A stretch of DNA of 64,000 nt from Micavibrio_A sp041655955 (GTDB lineage Bacteria; Pseudomonadota; Alphaproteobacteria; Micavibrionales; Micavibrionaceae), in NCBI GenBank assembly GCA_041655955.1, contig JBBAEN010000002.1, positions 558,001-622,000 on the forward strand, given 5' to 3'. Each line of letters opens with the position of its first letter. Positions within the stretch are counted from its first letter, which is position 1. Below, one piece after another: positions 17,978 through 26,240 of this stretch. A model generated the notes under the pieces. It saw only the letters and a program-made list of their open reading frames with translations. It ran no database searches and was not told where the DNA came from. Made by a program: the position numbers and the translations under genes.

Positions 17978-19183
17978 TTAAGCCGCTTTTCCTTTGAGTT
18001 TTTTGATGCCGCGCTTTTTGGAATTGCTGTAGTCAACCGTGGGGAGCGCGCGCATATGTTCCGAATTCATATATTCGGCGATCGACTGGACGGCATCGCT
18101 GACTTTCGGGCGCGGTATCGGGCGGCGCGCCAGCTTTTCGGCCTTGTAATGCGCCATTGCGCCAATGGCCTCCATATGGAGCGACTGGCGTCCGAGATTG
18201 TTCAGCGGATACCACAGGGCGCGGTTGTGGGCGCGGAGCCAGAGGAACTGGGCCGGTGCCAGAACGCCGCCTTCCTCGCGCGCCGTGTTGAGGGCGCGGA
18301 TAAGGGCCGTTGTTTCCCACGCATGTTCATTGCATTTTTTGAGCGTACTGCTTGCGAGAGAGGGATTGTTCAAAACGGCCCGCGCTTCGCGGAGCAATGC
18401 GGAGCTGATTTTAATGCCGCCTTTTTCAGACCAGCCCTGCGCGAGCTTGCCCATCATCGTGTCCGAATCCGCGCGCTTGCGGGCGGCCTTCAAGCAGAAG
18501 GCGGCGAGCATGACCTGTTTATATGGCTCCAGATGTTTCGCCCCGCGCCATCTCGGCCCCAGCTGTTTCGCAAAAGCCTTGGAGGCCGCTTCTTCGTCGA
18601 TCTTTTTTCCCTGAAGGGGGATCTCGTTATGAACGATCCATTCTTCCGGGCTGAGCGCTTCCGCGAACATGGGAAGCTCGCTTGGTACGGGCGCTCCCGG
18701 TGGGCGGGCGGGGATGTTCATCGGATTAAAATCAATCATCGGCGCGATGATCGGGAAGATTGACGATTGCCGCTTGATAAGGGAATTAATGTCGTATTTT
18801 GTGCGGTGTTCCGTGCCGGGGCCGCGGAACAAGGCCCAAAAAGCAAAAATCATGCTCAGCAAAATGGCGATAAGCATATAAGGGTACATGCCGACCGTAG
18901 AGAGGGCGCCCAGAAATACCCCGTCAATATTTTCCGCCGGGACGTTTTTCGCGGCATTCATCAGGTCGCGGTAATTGACAGGCTGCTCCTGCCAGTCAAC
19001 CGAAAAGTTCTTTCCCAGAAACGGGGATATGACCGCCATTTCCACATAGCGCAGCCAGCGTATGGCGCTCTTGATTTGTTCGTCAAAAAACCACCATACG
19101 AGGTAGCCGAGCGCCGCAAAAACGCACAGCATAATGCCCCATCCCATGGCGGCTTCTGTTGATCCGCTTTTTCCGTCTGCCAT
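17978..19183 (-). CDS. dotM: Dot/Icm coupling subcomplex protein DotM/IcmP
   Basis: A 401-residue membrane protein partner of DotL. Membrane segments lie at about 12-32 and 120-140. The soluble domain holds the DotM hallmark FLWLRAHNRALWYPLNNLGR near residue 318, followed by HMEAIGAMAHYKAEK. The end is strongly basic. It is the first gene of the minus-strand operon dotM - 17414 gene - dotL - 14302 gene. No core complex genes (dotC, D, F, G, H, dotB) occur in the window, so the channel must be encoded elsewhere if it exists. Confidence 0.85.
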   Translation of the reverse strand: MADGKSGSTEAAMGWGIMLCVFAALGYLVWWFFDEQIKSAIRWLRYVEMAVISPFLGKNFSVDWQEQPVNYRDLMNAAKNVPAENIDGVFLGALSTVGMYPYMLIAILLSMIFAFWALFRGPGTEHRTKYDINSLIKRQSSIFPIIAPMIDFNPMNIPARPPGAPVPSELPMFAEALSPEEWIVHNEIPLQGKKIDEEAASKAFAKQLGPRWRGAKHLEPYKQVMLAAFCLKAARKRADSDTMMGKLAQGWSEKGGIKISSALLREARAVLNNPSLASSTLKKCNEHAWETTALIRALNTAREEGGVLAPAQFLWLRAHNRALWYPLNNLGRQSLHMEAIGAMAHYKAEKLARRPIPRPKVSDAVQSIAEYMNSEHMRALPTVDYSNSKKRGIKKLKGKAA

Positions 19184-19449
19184 GTCGCTATCTTAATATG
19201 AAAAATTCATTGCTATCCATTTCTAATATAACAGGAATGAAGCGTCTTTTACAAAAATAAACACTTTGGGCGGCTTTCTTGTCCTATGGGGCGCGCTGTC
19301 TTTAAAAAGCTTAAAAAAATACTAGGAAGGGCGGCTTATTTTTGTTAGACATCTTGACCGTTGGAAGAGGCGTAAAACGCTAAAAACGCTGCTTCCAAGC
19401 CATAATATGGGGAATTAAGCTGTTTCTCAGTCCTGTTTCCATATTCTAT

Positions 19450-19524
19450 GCCGGCATAGCACAGTGGTAGTGCAGCGGTTTTGTAAACCGAAGGTCGCGG
19501 GTTCAAATCCTGCTGCCGGCACCA
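19450..19524 (+). tRNA. tRNA-Thr (anticodon TGT)
   Basis: A 75-nt cloverleaf: acceptor GCCGGCA (19450-19456) pairs with TGCCGGC (19514-19520), followed by discriminator A and encoded CCA. The anticodon loop TTTGTAA carries TGT, which reads ACA. The T arm is GCGGGTTCAAATCCTGC. The 3' end abuts an integrase remnant, marking it as the insertion site of a former element. In the 266 nt between dotM and this tRNA I see no gene. Confidence 0.93.
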
Positions 19525-19536
19525 TTTTCCCCCTTT

Positions 19537-19557
19537 TGGGCCACTTCTGGGCCACTT
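19537..19557 (+). repeat. tandem direct repeat just past tRNA-Thr
   Basis: TGGGCCACTT occurs at 19537-19546 and again at 19548-19557. It lies between the tRNA 3' end and the integrase remnant and could be an integrase arm-type site. No second copy of the tRNA end was seen in the window. Confidence 0.5.
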
Positions 19558-19574
19558 TTAAAAAGCCTAGACAA

Positions 19575-19757
19575 TTTCAGCAAAAACGAGAATATGACGG
19601 AAGAACGTCGTACCGCGTCAGGGTACGATTGCGCGGCCAGCCGACGCAATTAGCAGCCTTTGATAGACTGACGGATGCGCGAAAATGGGCGCAGGATACG
19701 GAAAGCGCGATCCGCGATGGCCGCTATTTCAAATATGCCGAGGCGAAGACGGGAGTC
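19575..19757 (+). pseudogene. N-terminal remnant of a tyrosine site-specific integrase
   Basis: An open frame encodes about 60 residues with the arm-binding N-terminal pattern of tRNA-targeting phage and island integrases: GRTSYRVRVRLRGQPTQ, then FDRLTDARKWAQDTESAIR and DGRYFKYAEAKT. No initiator is preserved, because the frame runs straight out of the tRNA gene. After residue 60 the sequence loses all resemblance and the catalytic domain is absent. From 19758 to 20208 I see no gene, only two inverted repeats listed separately. This is the scar of an element that used tRNA-Thr as its attachment site. Confidence 0.8.
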
Positions 19758-20082
19758 GCAAAAAGAAAAACAAGCATCTTCGAGATGAAATTCCATCCAT
19801 CACGGAATCCAGAAACCTGTTTGAAGAACCTGCGCGGTTCCATCCCTGTCATAGTGATGTTGTCGAAAGCAAATGGCGGAGTGAACCCGATGCTATGCAA
19901 CTGCATGGACGCCCGAAAGGAATGGGGGCATGCTACGAAAAGCTCCGCCGGATGGAGCGGGATACGTACAAACGCAGTAAGGTAGCGTAGTTTCTGCCCG
20001 TCTTTCCGCCGTACCGAAGATTTTTAGGCACTTTCTGCCTGAAAACCGCATGAGGGCGGCGAGGTGCGGCTTATCAACAGCG

Positions 20083-20107
20083 CCTGTAACCCAAAATGGG
20101 TTACGGG
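20083..20107. repeat. 10-bp hairpin upstream of argB
   Basis: CCTGTAACCC (20083-20092) and GGGTTACGGG (20098-20107) pair with one G-T wobble around an AAAAT loop. A loose T-rich stretch follows on the + strand. It could be a terminator of lost upstream sequence. Confidence 0.4.
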
Positions 20108-20161
20108 TACGATTATATTTTTATTGCTTGTTATTTTTTTTATAAAGTTCTGGACAAGTGG

Positions 20162-20189
20162 GGTTATGCAATCTATAAAGATCATAACC
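20162..20189. promoter_or_regulatory. inverted repeat just upstream of argB, possible operator
   Basis: GGTTATG (20162-20168) and CATAACC (20183-20189) form a perfect 7-bp inverted repeat with a 14-nt spacer, ending 19 nt before the argB start. The placement suits a repressor site, but it does not clearly match the ArgR box. Confidence 0.35.
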
Positions 20190-20208
20190 TCTTTACAGTG
20201 ATGCAATT

Positions 20209-21109
20209 ATGAGTAGCAATTTTGATATTAGTACGATTTTCAATGATATTCTTAAATATAGAGATAAATATCAAAAAGAGTTAATCGTCATAAAATTTGG
20301 TGGTGCCCTCGCGGAGGACGACGAGGTTATTCGTTCTATCGGTCGGCAGGCCGCATTTTTAACACATAGTATGGATGCACGCGTCATTGTCGTGCACGGT
20401 GGCGGGCGGCAAATCAATGATGCCCTGGAAAAGGAAAACATCCAACCCAAACGCGATCCCGATACGGATTTGAGAATTACGGATGAGCCAACCGTGCGCA
20501 TTTCAGACCAAGCCTTACGGAACTTAAATGGCCATATCGTCAGATTGTTTCATGAATCATCAAGAGATATTCATGTTGTCGGAATGGCAGGCTACGATGG
20601 ACGTGCGATAAGGGCTAAATCATTACACAGGGGAGGTTGGTCGAGTAGATGTAGGGTATCTAACACATCTCACGAATTTCAAAGATGGAGATACGATACC
20701 GGTTATTTATCCGATTTGCTGGAACGATAATCCAAATGAAAATGAAGCACGTTTGAATGTAAATGCTGATAGCGTAGCGGCCGCTATAGCTTCGCAAATG
20801 AATGCCCGTCGTTTGATTCTGTGCTCTGATATCCCTGGTGTGTTAGATAAAGATGGCAACCTGTTAACGGGCTTGTCCAGTTACGATGTTGATCACCTTA
20901 TTGATCGCGGTGTTGTAACGGGCGGGATGATCACGAAACTTCGTGCCGCAAGCGAAGCTGCGGAATCCATACCCAACGGCGGGGTTGTGATACTGGATGG
21001 CAGGAAGGATAATGCTATTCTGACAGAATTATTGTTTGAAAAAGGGGCCGGAACATTAATTCGCAGTACAGAGAGGACAAGAGCTTTACAAGAGTATAAA
21101 CATTCATAG
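20209..21109 (+). pseudogene. argB: acetylglutamate kinase, frameshifted
   Basis: ArgB phosphorylates N-acetylglutamate in arginine synthesis. The first frame (from 20209) gives the N-terminal half, with VIKFGGALAED, VVHGGGRQIND and LRITDEPTVR. The second frame resumes with TGEVGRVDVGYLTHL and continues through LNVNADSVAAAI, LILCSDIPGVLD and DRGVVTGGMITKL to a stop at 21109. The frames join if one base is removed between about 20619 and 20629. Both halves are well conserved, so the lesion is recent or a sequencing error. The region is AT-richer than the flanking chromosome. Confidence 0.85.
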
Positions 21110-21137
21110 TTAGGCAAGGGGATTTCAAGAGAACATA

Positions 21138-21191
21138 ATGAATATATTTGAAAAAAGCGCGTCAAATTATAGTAGCGATCCTGTTTTATGA
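21138..21191 (+). other. 17-codon open frame ending in TGA, in frame with the guanidino enzyme
   Basis: ATG at 21138 opens a frame of 17 codons ending ...SSDPVL, closed by TGA at 21189-21191. The next codon in the same frame is the ATG (21192) that begins MCEPAFYG. In this enzyme superfamily the usual beginning is a strand of the type VLMCPP, so VL and MCEP look like one strand split by a stop. It may be a nonsense-damaged N-terminus or a short upstream frame. Confidence 0.5.
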
Positions 21192-22190
21192 ATGTGCGAA
21201 CCAGCATTTTACGGCATTCCAGCTCCGGATGTTGAAACAGGGCATGCGAACGTGCAGGCTGAAAAACATTATAGGGAATATCTCAAGGATCCGAGGGCAT
21301 ATGCCAAAGGTGCGCAAAAGCAATGGAAAAACTTAAAGCAGATATTTAATGAGCGGGGTATTCAAACAAGAGAGATCGAACCAAAAGAAGGAATGATGGA
21401 TTTGGTCTTTACGGCAGACCCGTCCTTATCTTTGATTACGGTATCGCAAAAAGATGCGCTTTCGGCAAATCCACTTGAAATCACGATACTAAGCAATTTC
21501 AACAACAGGCAGCGGCAGGATGAGGTCAATGAGAATGCGCGCTTCATTGAAAGCAATTTTCCTGAAAGACCTATTATCCGCTCATATTTTAGAACGGAAG
21601 GTACAGGCGATAATGTCTATAATCCGTTCAGGGATGTTTTCTGGTCCGGATATTTGCCGACCATAGAGAAGAATGGAATGCCTTGTGATGGGCGTTCTGA
21701 CATACGTACTCATACGGTGCTTCGAGAAATTACAGGCGTAGATGTCATTAGTATGAATGTATGCGGGATCGACCGAGGATTTTTCCACGTTGATACATCG
21801 ATGACGCCTCTCAGCAAAGGGCATATTCTATGCTACAAAGATGGAATGAGTGAGGAAGCCTATCATAAAATTATTACACAAGGATTGGCCGCTTATGGAT
21901 TGCCTCTTGAAGAATATCTAATCGAAGTCAGCCAAGAAGATGCGCACAGCTACGCATGCAATTTGCGGAGTGTCGGCGACACGCTTATCATGCCTTTATG
22001 CAGTGAGGGGTTGCAGGAAAGGCTGAAAAAAGCAGGCTATAAAGTTGTTACCACGAATATGAGCCACTTTATCGGTAATGGTGGAGCCATGCACTGCGTA
22101 ACCAATAATCTGAACGAGCAAAGGATTGTAGGTGGAGCTTGTGTACGTCACGGGTTTGGATTGCAACAGCCAAGGGCGGTCATTGCCTGA
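21192..22190 (+). CDS. guanidino-group modifying enzyme (amidinotransferase/DDAH superfamily)
   Basis: A 332-residue protein of the beta/alpha-propeller family that includes arginine deiminase, agmatine deiminase, DDAH and amidinotransferases. Landmarks are the substrate-binding MMDLVFTADPSLSL near residue 68, the RTHTVLREITG segment, the catalytic His in GFFHVDTSMTPL near 202, and the nucleophile Cys in IGNGGAMHCVTNN near 303. The exact substrate cannot be read. Neighbouring arg genes make arginine, citrulline or an acylated relative likely. The start at 21192 has no clear ribosome site, and a TGA directly upstream splits the expected first strand. Confidence 0.75.
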   Translation: MCEPAFYGIPAPDVETGHANVQAEKHYREYLKDPRAYAKGAQKQWKNLKQIFNERGIQTREIEPKEGMMDLVFTADPSLSLITVSQKDALSANPLEITILSNFNNRQRQDEVNENARFIESNFPERPIIRSYFRTEGTGDNVYNPFRDVFWSGYLPTIEKNGMPCDGRSDIRTHTVLREITGVDVISMNVCGIDRGFFHVDTSMTPLSKGHILCYKDGMSEEAYHKIITQGLAAYGLPLEEYLIEVSQEDAHSYACNLRSVGDTLIMPLCSEGLQERLKKAGYKVVTTNMSHFIGNGGAMHCVTNNLNEQRIVGGACVRHGFGLQQPRAVIA

Positions 22191-22191
22191 T

Positions 22192-23544
22192 TCACTTTTT
22201 CCGTGATTGGATGGCCGTCTCAAGCTTTAAGCTGTTATATAGATCATTTGTTATCCGCCCGTCGATGGATTGCAGGTTGTCTAAATCGAGTGCTGATAAC
22301 TTGCACCCTTTTTCTTCAGCCAGTTTTACAATGCGTCCGGTGATATGGTGTGCCTCACGAAATGGAACATTAACGCGGCGTACCAGCCAGTCCGCAATTT
22401 CAGTTGCTGTGGCATAGCCATCTTCGGCTGCCTGATGCATTCGTTCCAGATGGAATGTCGCCGTGCCAAGCATGCCGTCCATGGCGCCCAGACAAAGGAT
22501 GAGCGTGTCATGACTTTCAAATGCAGATGCCTTATCTTCCTGCATGTCTTTATTATACGCTAGCGGCAGAGCTTTCATGACGGTTATTAACTGCACTAGA
22601 TTGCCGCTTAGGCGGCCCGTTTTAGCACGTACAAGCTCTGCCGCATCGGGATTTTTCTTTTGTGGCATGATTGACGATCCGGTCGACCATGCGTCTGAAA
22701 GCGTGATGAAACCGAATTGCGGTGTAGCCCATAAGATAACTTCTTCGGCCAGCCGCGACAGGTTCAATCCGCACTGGGCGCAGGCAAACAAGAATTCCAA
22801 CGCAAAATCACGGGCCGATACAGCGTCCAATGTATTAGCAATAGGCTGTTCAAATCCAAGCTCGTTCGCTGTATAATTTCGATCAATGGGAAAGCCCGTA
22901 CCGGACAACGCGCAAGCACCTAATGGAGATTGGTTCAGGCGTTTCATGCAATCCTGAAAACGTCCCTTGTCCCGCTCCAGCATGTGCCAATAAGCATCCA
23001 GATGCATGCCCAGCGTCACTGGCTGAGCCACTTGAAGATGAGTGAAGCCCGGCATGATACCGTCTTGATGCTTCAACGAAAGCGCCGAGAGGGTGTTTTG
23101 GAAAATTTCTATGCTATGCACTACCGACTGGCATGCTTCGCGTACCCACAGGCGAAAATCCGTCGCTACCTGATCGTTGCGGGAACGGGCCGTATGGAGC
23201 CGACCCGCCGCTTCGCCGATCAATTCTCTCAACCGGCTTTCTATGTTCATATGGATATCTTCCAATTCCTTTTTAAATACGAATTGGCCAGATTGAATCT
23301 CTTCCTTGATTTGATCAAGCCCCGTCAAGATGGATTCCCCATCGTCTTTGGTCAGGATGCCTTGCTTGACCAACATGCGACAATGGGCTTGTGAACCGGC
23401 GATGTCTTGTTGCCACAAGCGTCGATCCGTGTCGATGGATGCATTGATTTCCGCCATGATGTCGGATGAGGCGGAAGAAAAACGCCCGCCCCACATGGCG
23501 TTCTGGTCTGTCTTAGGCGGCTCCTTTGGCACGTTTTTCCTCAT
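22192..23544 (-). CDS. argH: argininosuccinate lyase
   Basis: This enzyme splits argininosuccinate into arginine and fumarate. The fumarase-superfamily signature GSSIMPQKKNP is intact near residue 285, with LHTARSRNDQVATD near 115 and the catalytic His region FTHLQVAQP near 165. At 450 residues it is slightly shorter than usual at the C-terminus. The ATG at 23544 lies 32 nt inside the end of argG. A start at the MWGGRF Met (23496) would avoid overlap but lacks a ribosome site at the right distance. It is convergent with the guanidino enzyme, 1 nt apart. Confidence 0.95.
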   Translation of the reverse strand: MRKNVPKEPPKTDQNAMWGGRFSSASSDIMAEINASIDTDRRLWQQDIAGSQAHCRMLVKQGILTKDDGESILTGLDQIKEEIQSGQFVFKKELEDIHMNIESRLRELIGEAAGRLHTARSRNDQVATDFRLWVREACQSVVHSIEIFQNTLSALSLKHQDGIMPGFTHLQVAQPVTLGMHLDAYWHMLERDKGRFQDCMKRLNQSPLGACALSGTGFPIDRNYTANELGFEQPIANTLDAVSARDFALEFLFACAQCGLNLSRLAEEVILWATPQFGFITLSDAWSTGSSIMPQKKNPDAAELVRAKTGRLSGNLVQLITVMKALPLAYNKDMQEDKASAFESHDTLILCLGAMDGMLGTATFHLERMHQAAEDGYATATEIADWLVRRVNVPFREAHHITGRIVKLAEEKGCKLSALDLDNLQSIDGRITNDLYNSLKLETAIQSRKK

Positions 23545-24778
23545 GATGCTTTTTGTTGAGAGATTTTAAAATGGCGCTATGGGCTTTTAGGCGGATGGCA
23601 TTGATTTTGATAAATCCGTCCGCATCAATCTGATTGTATCCGCCTTCAACATCCATCGAGGAAAGTTCTTCATCATAAAGAGACGTCGGTGAGGTTCTTG
23701 CGACCGGGTAAGCTGTTCCCTTAAACAGTCTAACCGTTACGACGCCATCGATATATTCCTGGCTTTGACTGATAGCTTTCATCAAGAAATCCATCTCCGG
23801 CGAGAACCAGAAACCGTTATAGATAAGCTGGGCAATTTTGGATGACAGCATATCGCGCAGACGCATGACCTCGCGGTCCATTGCAATACCCTCTAAATCC
23901 AAGTGAGCTTTTTGCAAAATCGTGCCACCGGGCGTTTCATAAACGCCGCGCGATTTAATCCCGACGAAGCGGTTTTCTACCATGTCGAGGCGCCCGATAC
24001 CGTGCTTGCCCCCGACCTCATTCAAATAAAGGAAAAGTTCAAGAGGGTCGGTTTTAACCGTCCCGTCGTCGATATTTTCGACTTTTACAGGCACGCCGTC
24101 TTTAAATGTAATGGCAAGAAGCTCCGGCTTGTCCGGCGCTTTTTCCGGTGCAGTCGTTCGCGAATAAATGGATTCATCGCAAATCGCATTCGGATCTTCA
24201 AGAATTCCCGCTTCGTGCGAAATGTGAAGCAGGCTTTCATCTTCTGAATAGGGTTTTGCCTTGGTAGCCGTGATAGGGATGCCGTGTTCATCGGCATAGT
24301 CCAGCATATCCTGTCGTCCTTTGAACTTTTCTAAGAAGGCTGGCATTTTCCAAGGAGCCAACACTTTAATATCCGGCTTTAATGCATAGTATGCTAGCTC
24401 AAAACGAACCTGATCGTTTCCTTTGCCGGTTGCTCCATGAGAAACGTAATCAGCCCCTTCAGCAATGGCAATTTCGATTTGTTTTTTCGCGATGATGGGC
24501 CGCGCCAAGGCTGTGCCCAGCAAATAGCGTCCTTCATAAATGGCGTTGGCGGAAAATGCGGGAAAGATATATTCGGTAACAAACTCGTGTTTGAGATCTT
24601 CGATATAGACCTTGGCAGCTCCAAGTTTCAGGGCCTTTTCTTTAGCCGCTTCGAAATCCTCTTTCTGTCCGACATCAGCCAGATAGGCGATCACCTCATA
24701 TCCTTCTTCAATCAACCATTTTAGAATGATTGATGTATCTAAACCGCCTGAATAGGCTAAAACCACTTTTTTCTTCAT
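23513..24778 (-). CDS. argG: argininosuccinate synthase
   Basis: This enzyme condenses citrulline with aspartate using ATP. The N-type ATP pyrophosphatase loop LAYSGGLDTS is at residues 7-16, and GATGKGNDQVRFE near 119 is the citrulline/aspartate-binding signature. At 421 residues it is near the usual length of about 400, with a basic C-terminal extension. It is the first gene of argG-argH, preceded by an AAAGGA about 10 nt from the ATG. Base composition is AT-richer than the flanking chromosome, in keeping with island DNA. Confidence 0.96.
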   Translation of the reverse strand: MKKKVVLAYSGGLDTSIILKWLIEEGYEVIAYLADVGQKEDFEAAKEKALKLGAAKVYIEDLKHEFVTEYIFPAFSANAIYEGRYLLGTALARPIIAKKQIEIAIAEGADYVSHGATGKGNDQVRFELAYYALKPDIKVLAPWKMPAFLEKFKGRQDMLDYADEHGIPITATKAKPYSEDESLLHISHEAGILEDPNAICDESIYSRTTAPEKAPDKPELLAITFKDGVPVKVENIDDGTVKTDPLELFLYLNEVGGKHGIGRLDMVENRFVGIKSRGVYETPGGTILQKAHLDLEGIAMDREVMRLRDMLSSKIAQLIYNGFWFSPEMDFLMKAISQSQEYIDGVVTVRLFKGTAYPVARTSPTSLYDEELSSMDVEGGYNQIDADGFIKINAIRLKAHSAILKSLNKKHHEEKRAKGAA

Positions 24779-24810
24779 TTCCTCAATCCTTTAGCTTGTG
24801 TGTACGTCTT

Positions 24811-24844
24811 AAAATAAAAAAGCTCCCTAGCAAGAGAGCTTTTT
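24811..24844 (-). terminator. terminator after the pentapeptide-like gene, upstream of argG
   Basis: AAAAAGCTC (24817-24825) and GAGCTTTTT (24836-24844) make a 9-bp stem with a 10-nt loop. On the minus strand it is followed by TTTTTATTTT-type sequence. It ends the gene 24869-25285 and could also act as an attenuator in an argG leader. Confidence 0.75.
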
Positions 24845-24868
24845 GAAATTCGTGTAAAATCTCGGCGA

Positions 24869-25285
24869 TCAGCTCAACTTAGCCAGGCAAGGGGCAGAGG
24901 GCTCGCGTCGGCGCAGAGGGATTTCCAGCTTGTTTGTTCTGGCCAGCCAGTTATATGGATTCAAGCCATCCGTGCTGGCTACTGTTGATAAATCCAGGCC
25001 CACAGCCCTATTTTCTCCCATCTCGATAGTGGAATGATCCAGAACAATACCTTTTGTGACAGCATCTGTAAAATCACATCCCCCTAAACCACATTCTATG
25101 AGTTCAGCATTTTCCAGATTGCACCTATGGAGCGACGTTCCCTTAGGAAAATTGGTTTCATAAATCTTCCAACCGGATAAATCCGCGCCTTCTGAAACAG
25201 AGCGGCCTAAAATTCGTAATATATGATCAGTATTTGTTTTTACTAAAACAGGTTTATTCTGAAAATTCCTTGATAAAGCGACCAT
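24869..25285 (-). CDS. small pentapeptide-repeat-like protein
   Basis: A 138-residue protein whose middle (about 35-85) follows the A(D/N)LXX rhythm of pentapeptide repeats: GADLSGWKI, TSLHRCNLENAELIEC, GCDFTDAV. There are too few turns for a long quadrilateral helix. The C-terminal 40 residues are basic and unrelated. It is followed by a good terminator. The function is unknown, and the AT-rich context marks it as part of the island. Confidence 0.55.
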   Translation of the reverse strand: MVALSRNFQNKPVLVKTNTDHILRILGRSVSEGADLSGWKIYETNFPKGTSLHRCNLENAELIECGLGGCDFTDAVTKGIVLDHSTIEMGENRAVGLDLSTVASTDGLNPYNWLARTNKLEIPLRRREPSAPCLAKLS

Positions 25286-25337
25286 AGCGGTCTCGTTAGT
25301 TCATGATTTTCTATATCTAGCCGTAGAAAGACAATGA

Positions 25338-25889
25338 ATGTCAAGTTATATTTTCTATATGGCTTTTGACCTTTTATATATTATGGGTAGGGGTCTGAAG
25401 GGTTTCACAATTCATTTGTATAACTTTAGGAGTTTCCAATGCCCTGTCTCCGATGACCGTTTGGTTCAAAGCTTGATCGAGCGCCGTATGGCTGCCAATA
25501 AGTGGACTGAGGTGTCTATGACGCAGTATTTCCGCTGTCATATTGATGGCGAAGGAGAAAATGATGGGGTGTCTGATAAAATTGCTGTTGCAAACAGGGC
25601 GCTGAGCAATCGCTTTAAAATAATGGTGCAATCCATTACTTCAAGCGATATTCAATTACATCTTGATAAGGCGGCAAATAATAATCCCGATTGGCTAGCT
25701 CATCTAGATGTCGCCTTTGAAATGGCAAAAGTCAATCCTAAAGCACTAGAAACCAGTCAGGTAAAGCAACTCGTAGCCATCACCCAAGAGCCTGCCGTTA
25801 CACAAAGCGTCGTATCAAAAGCCGAGAACATCCGTCCTCAATATGCTCTTCGCGCTCTGGAACAGCTAGGGCTTAAAGCTATAGCCTAA
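25338..25889 (+). CDS. hypothetical protein of the island, no recognised domain
   Basis: A 183-residue frame that diverges from the pentapeptide-like gene. Residues 75-183 look like a genuine soluble helical protein (DKIAVANRALSNRFKIMV, HLDVAFEMAKVNPKALET). The first 35 residues are hydrophobic and aromatic and may be non-coding, since the first Met lacks a ribosome site. An AGGAG at about 25428 precedes an ATG in the wrong frame. I recognise no family. Confidence 0.45.
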   Translation: MSSYIFYMAFDLLYIMGRGLKGFTIHLYNFRSFQCPVSDDRLVQSLIERRMAANKWTEVSMTQYFRCHIDGEGENDGVSDKIAVANRALSNRFKIMVQSITSSDIQLHLDKAANNNPDWLAHLDVAFEMAKVNPKALETSQVKQLVAITQEPAVTQSVVSKAENIRPQYALRALEQLGLKAIA

Positions 25890-26240
25890 GCCATTTAAAT
25901 CCACGCGCAGCATTCTTTTTGGTACCGGAACGGCTAGCAGATCAAGGGTCGCACCTATGATGTCCCTCGTCATTGATGCCAAAGCGGGGCGGGAATGGGA
26001 GTCTCTAACTCCGCGGTCGCCGAACCAGAAGAAAATAGACCCCCTTACATTGCTTTGACCTATTGCCAAAAAGTATAATTCCGAAGGGGTTGAATCGGCG
26101 CATCCACAGCGCAACGCTCCCGCAAATATTCTTCGTCAGCGAGATTATAATATGGTGCCGCCGATTGTTCGCTATGGCTATTTGGCAATGGAGATCGTTC
26201 CATAAAAAACTGCCGAATGGACTTGTGAAAGCGGCAGTCA
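25890..26240. other. 351-nt gap with no convincing gene, right edge of the AT-rich island
   Basis: Several short frames overlap here on both strands but none has a ribosome site or recognisable domain. The stretch reads like broken coding sequence. I searched by eye for a copy of the tRNA-Thr 3' end that would mark the island's far attachment site and did not find one. Confidence 0.4.

Noticed and set aside
20619..20640. Programmed frameshifting in argB
   Set aside because: There is no slippery heptamer, no strong downstream structure and no precedent in this family. A mutation or sequencing error is simpler.
21189..21191. Possible selenocysteine codon in the guanidino enzyme
   Set aside because: No hairpin of SECIS type is evident just downstream, and a Met rather than Cys/Sec is expected near this point.
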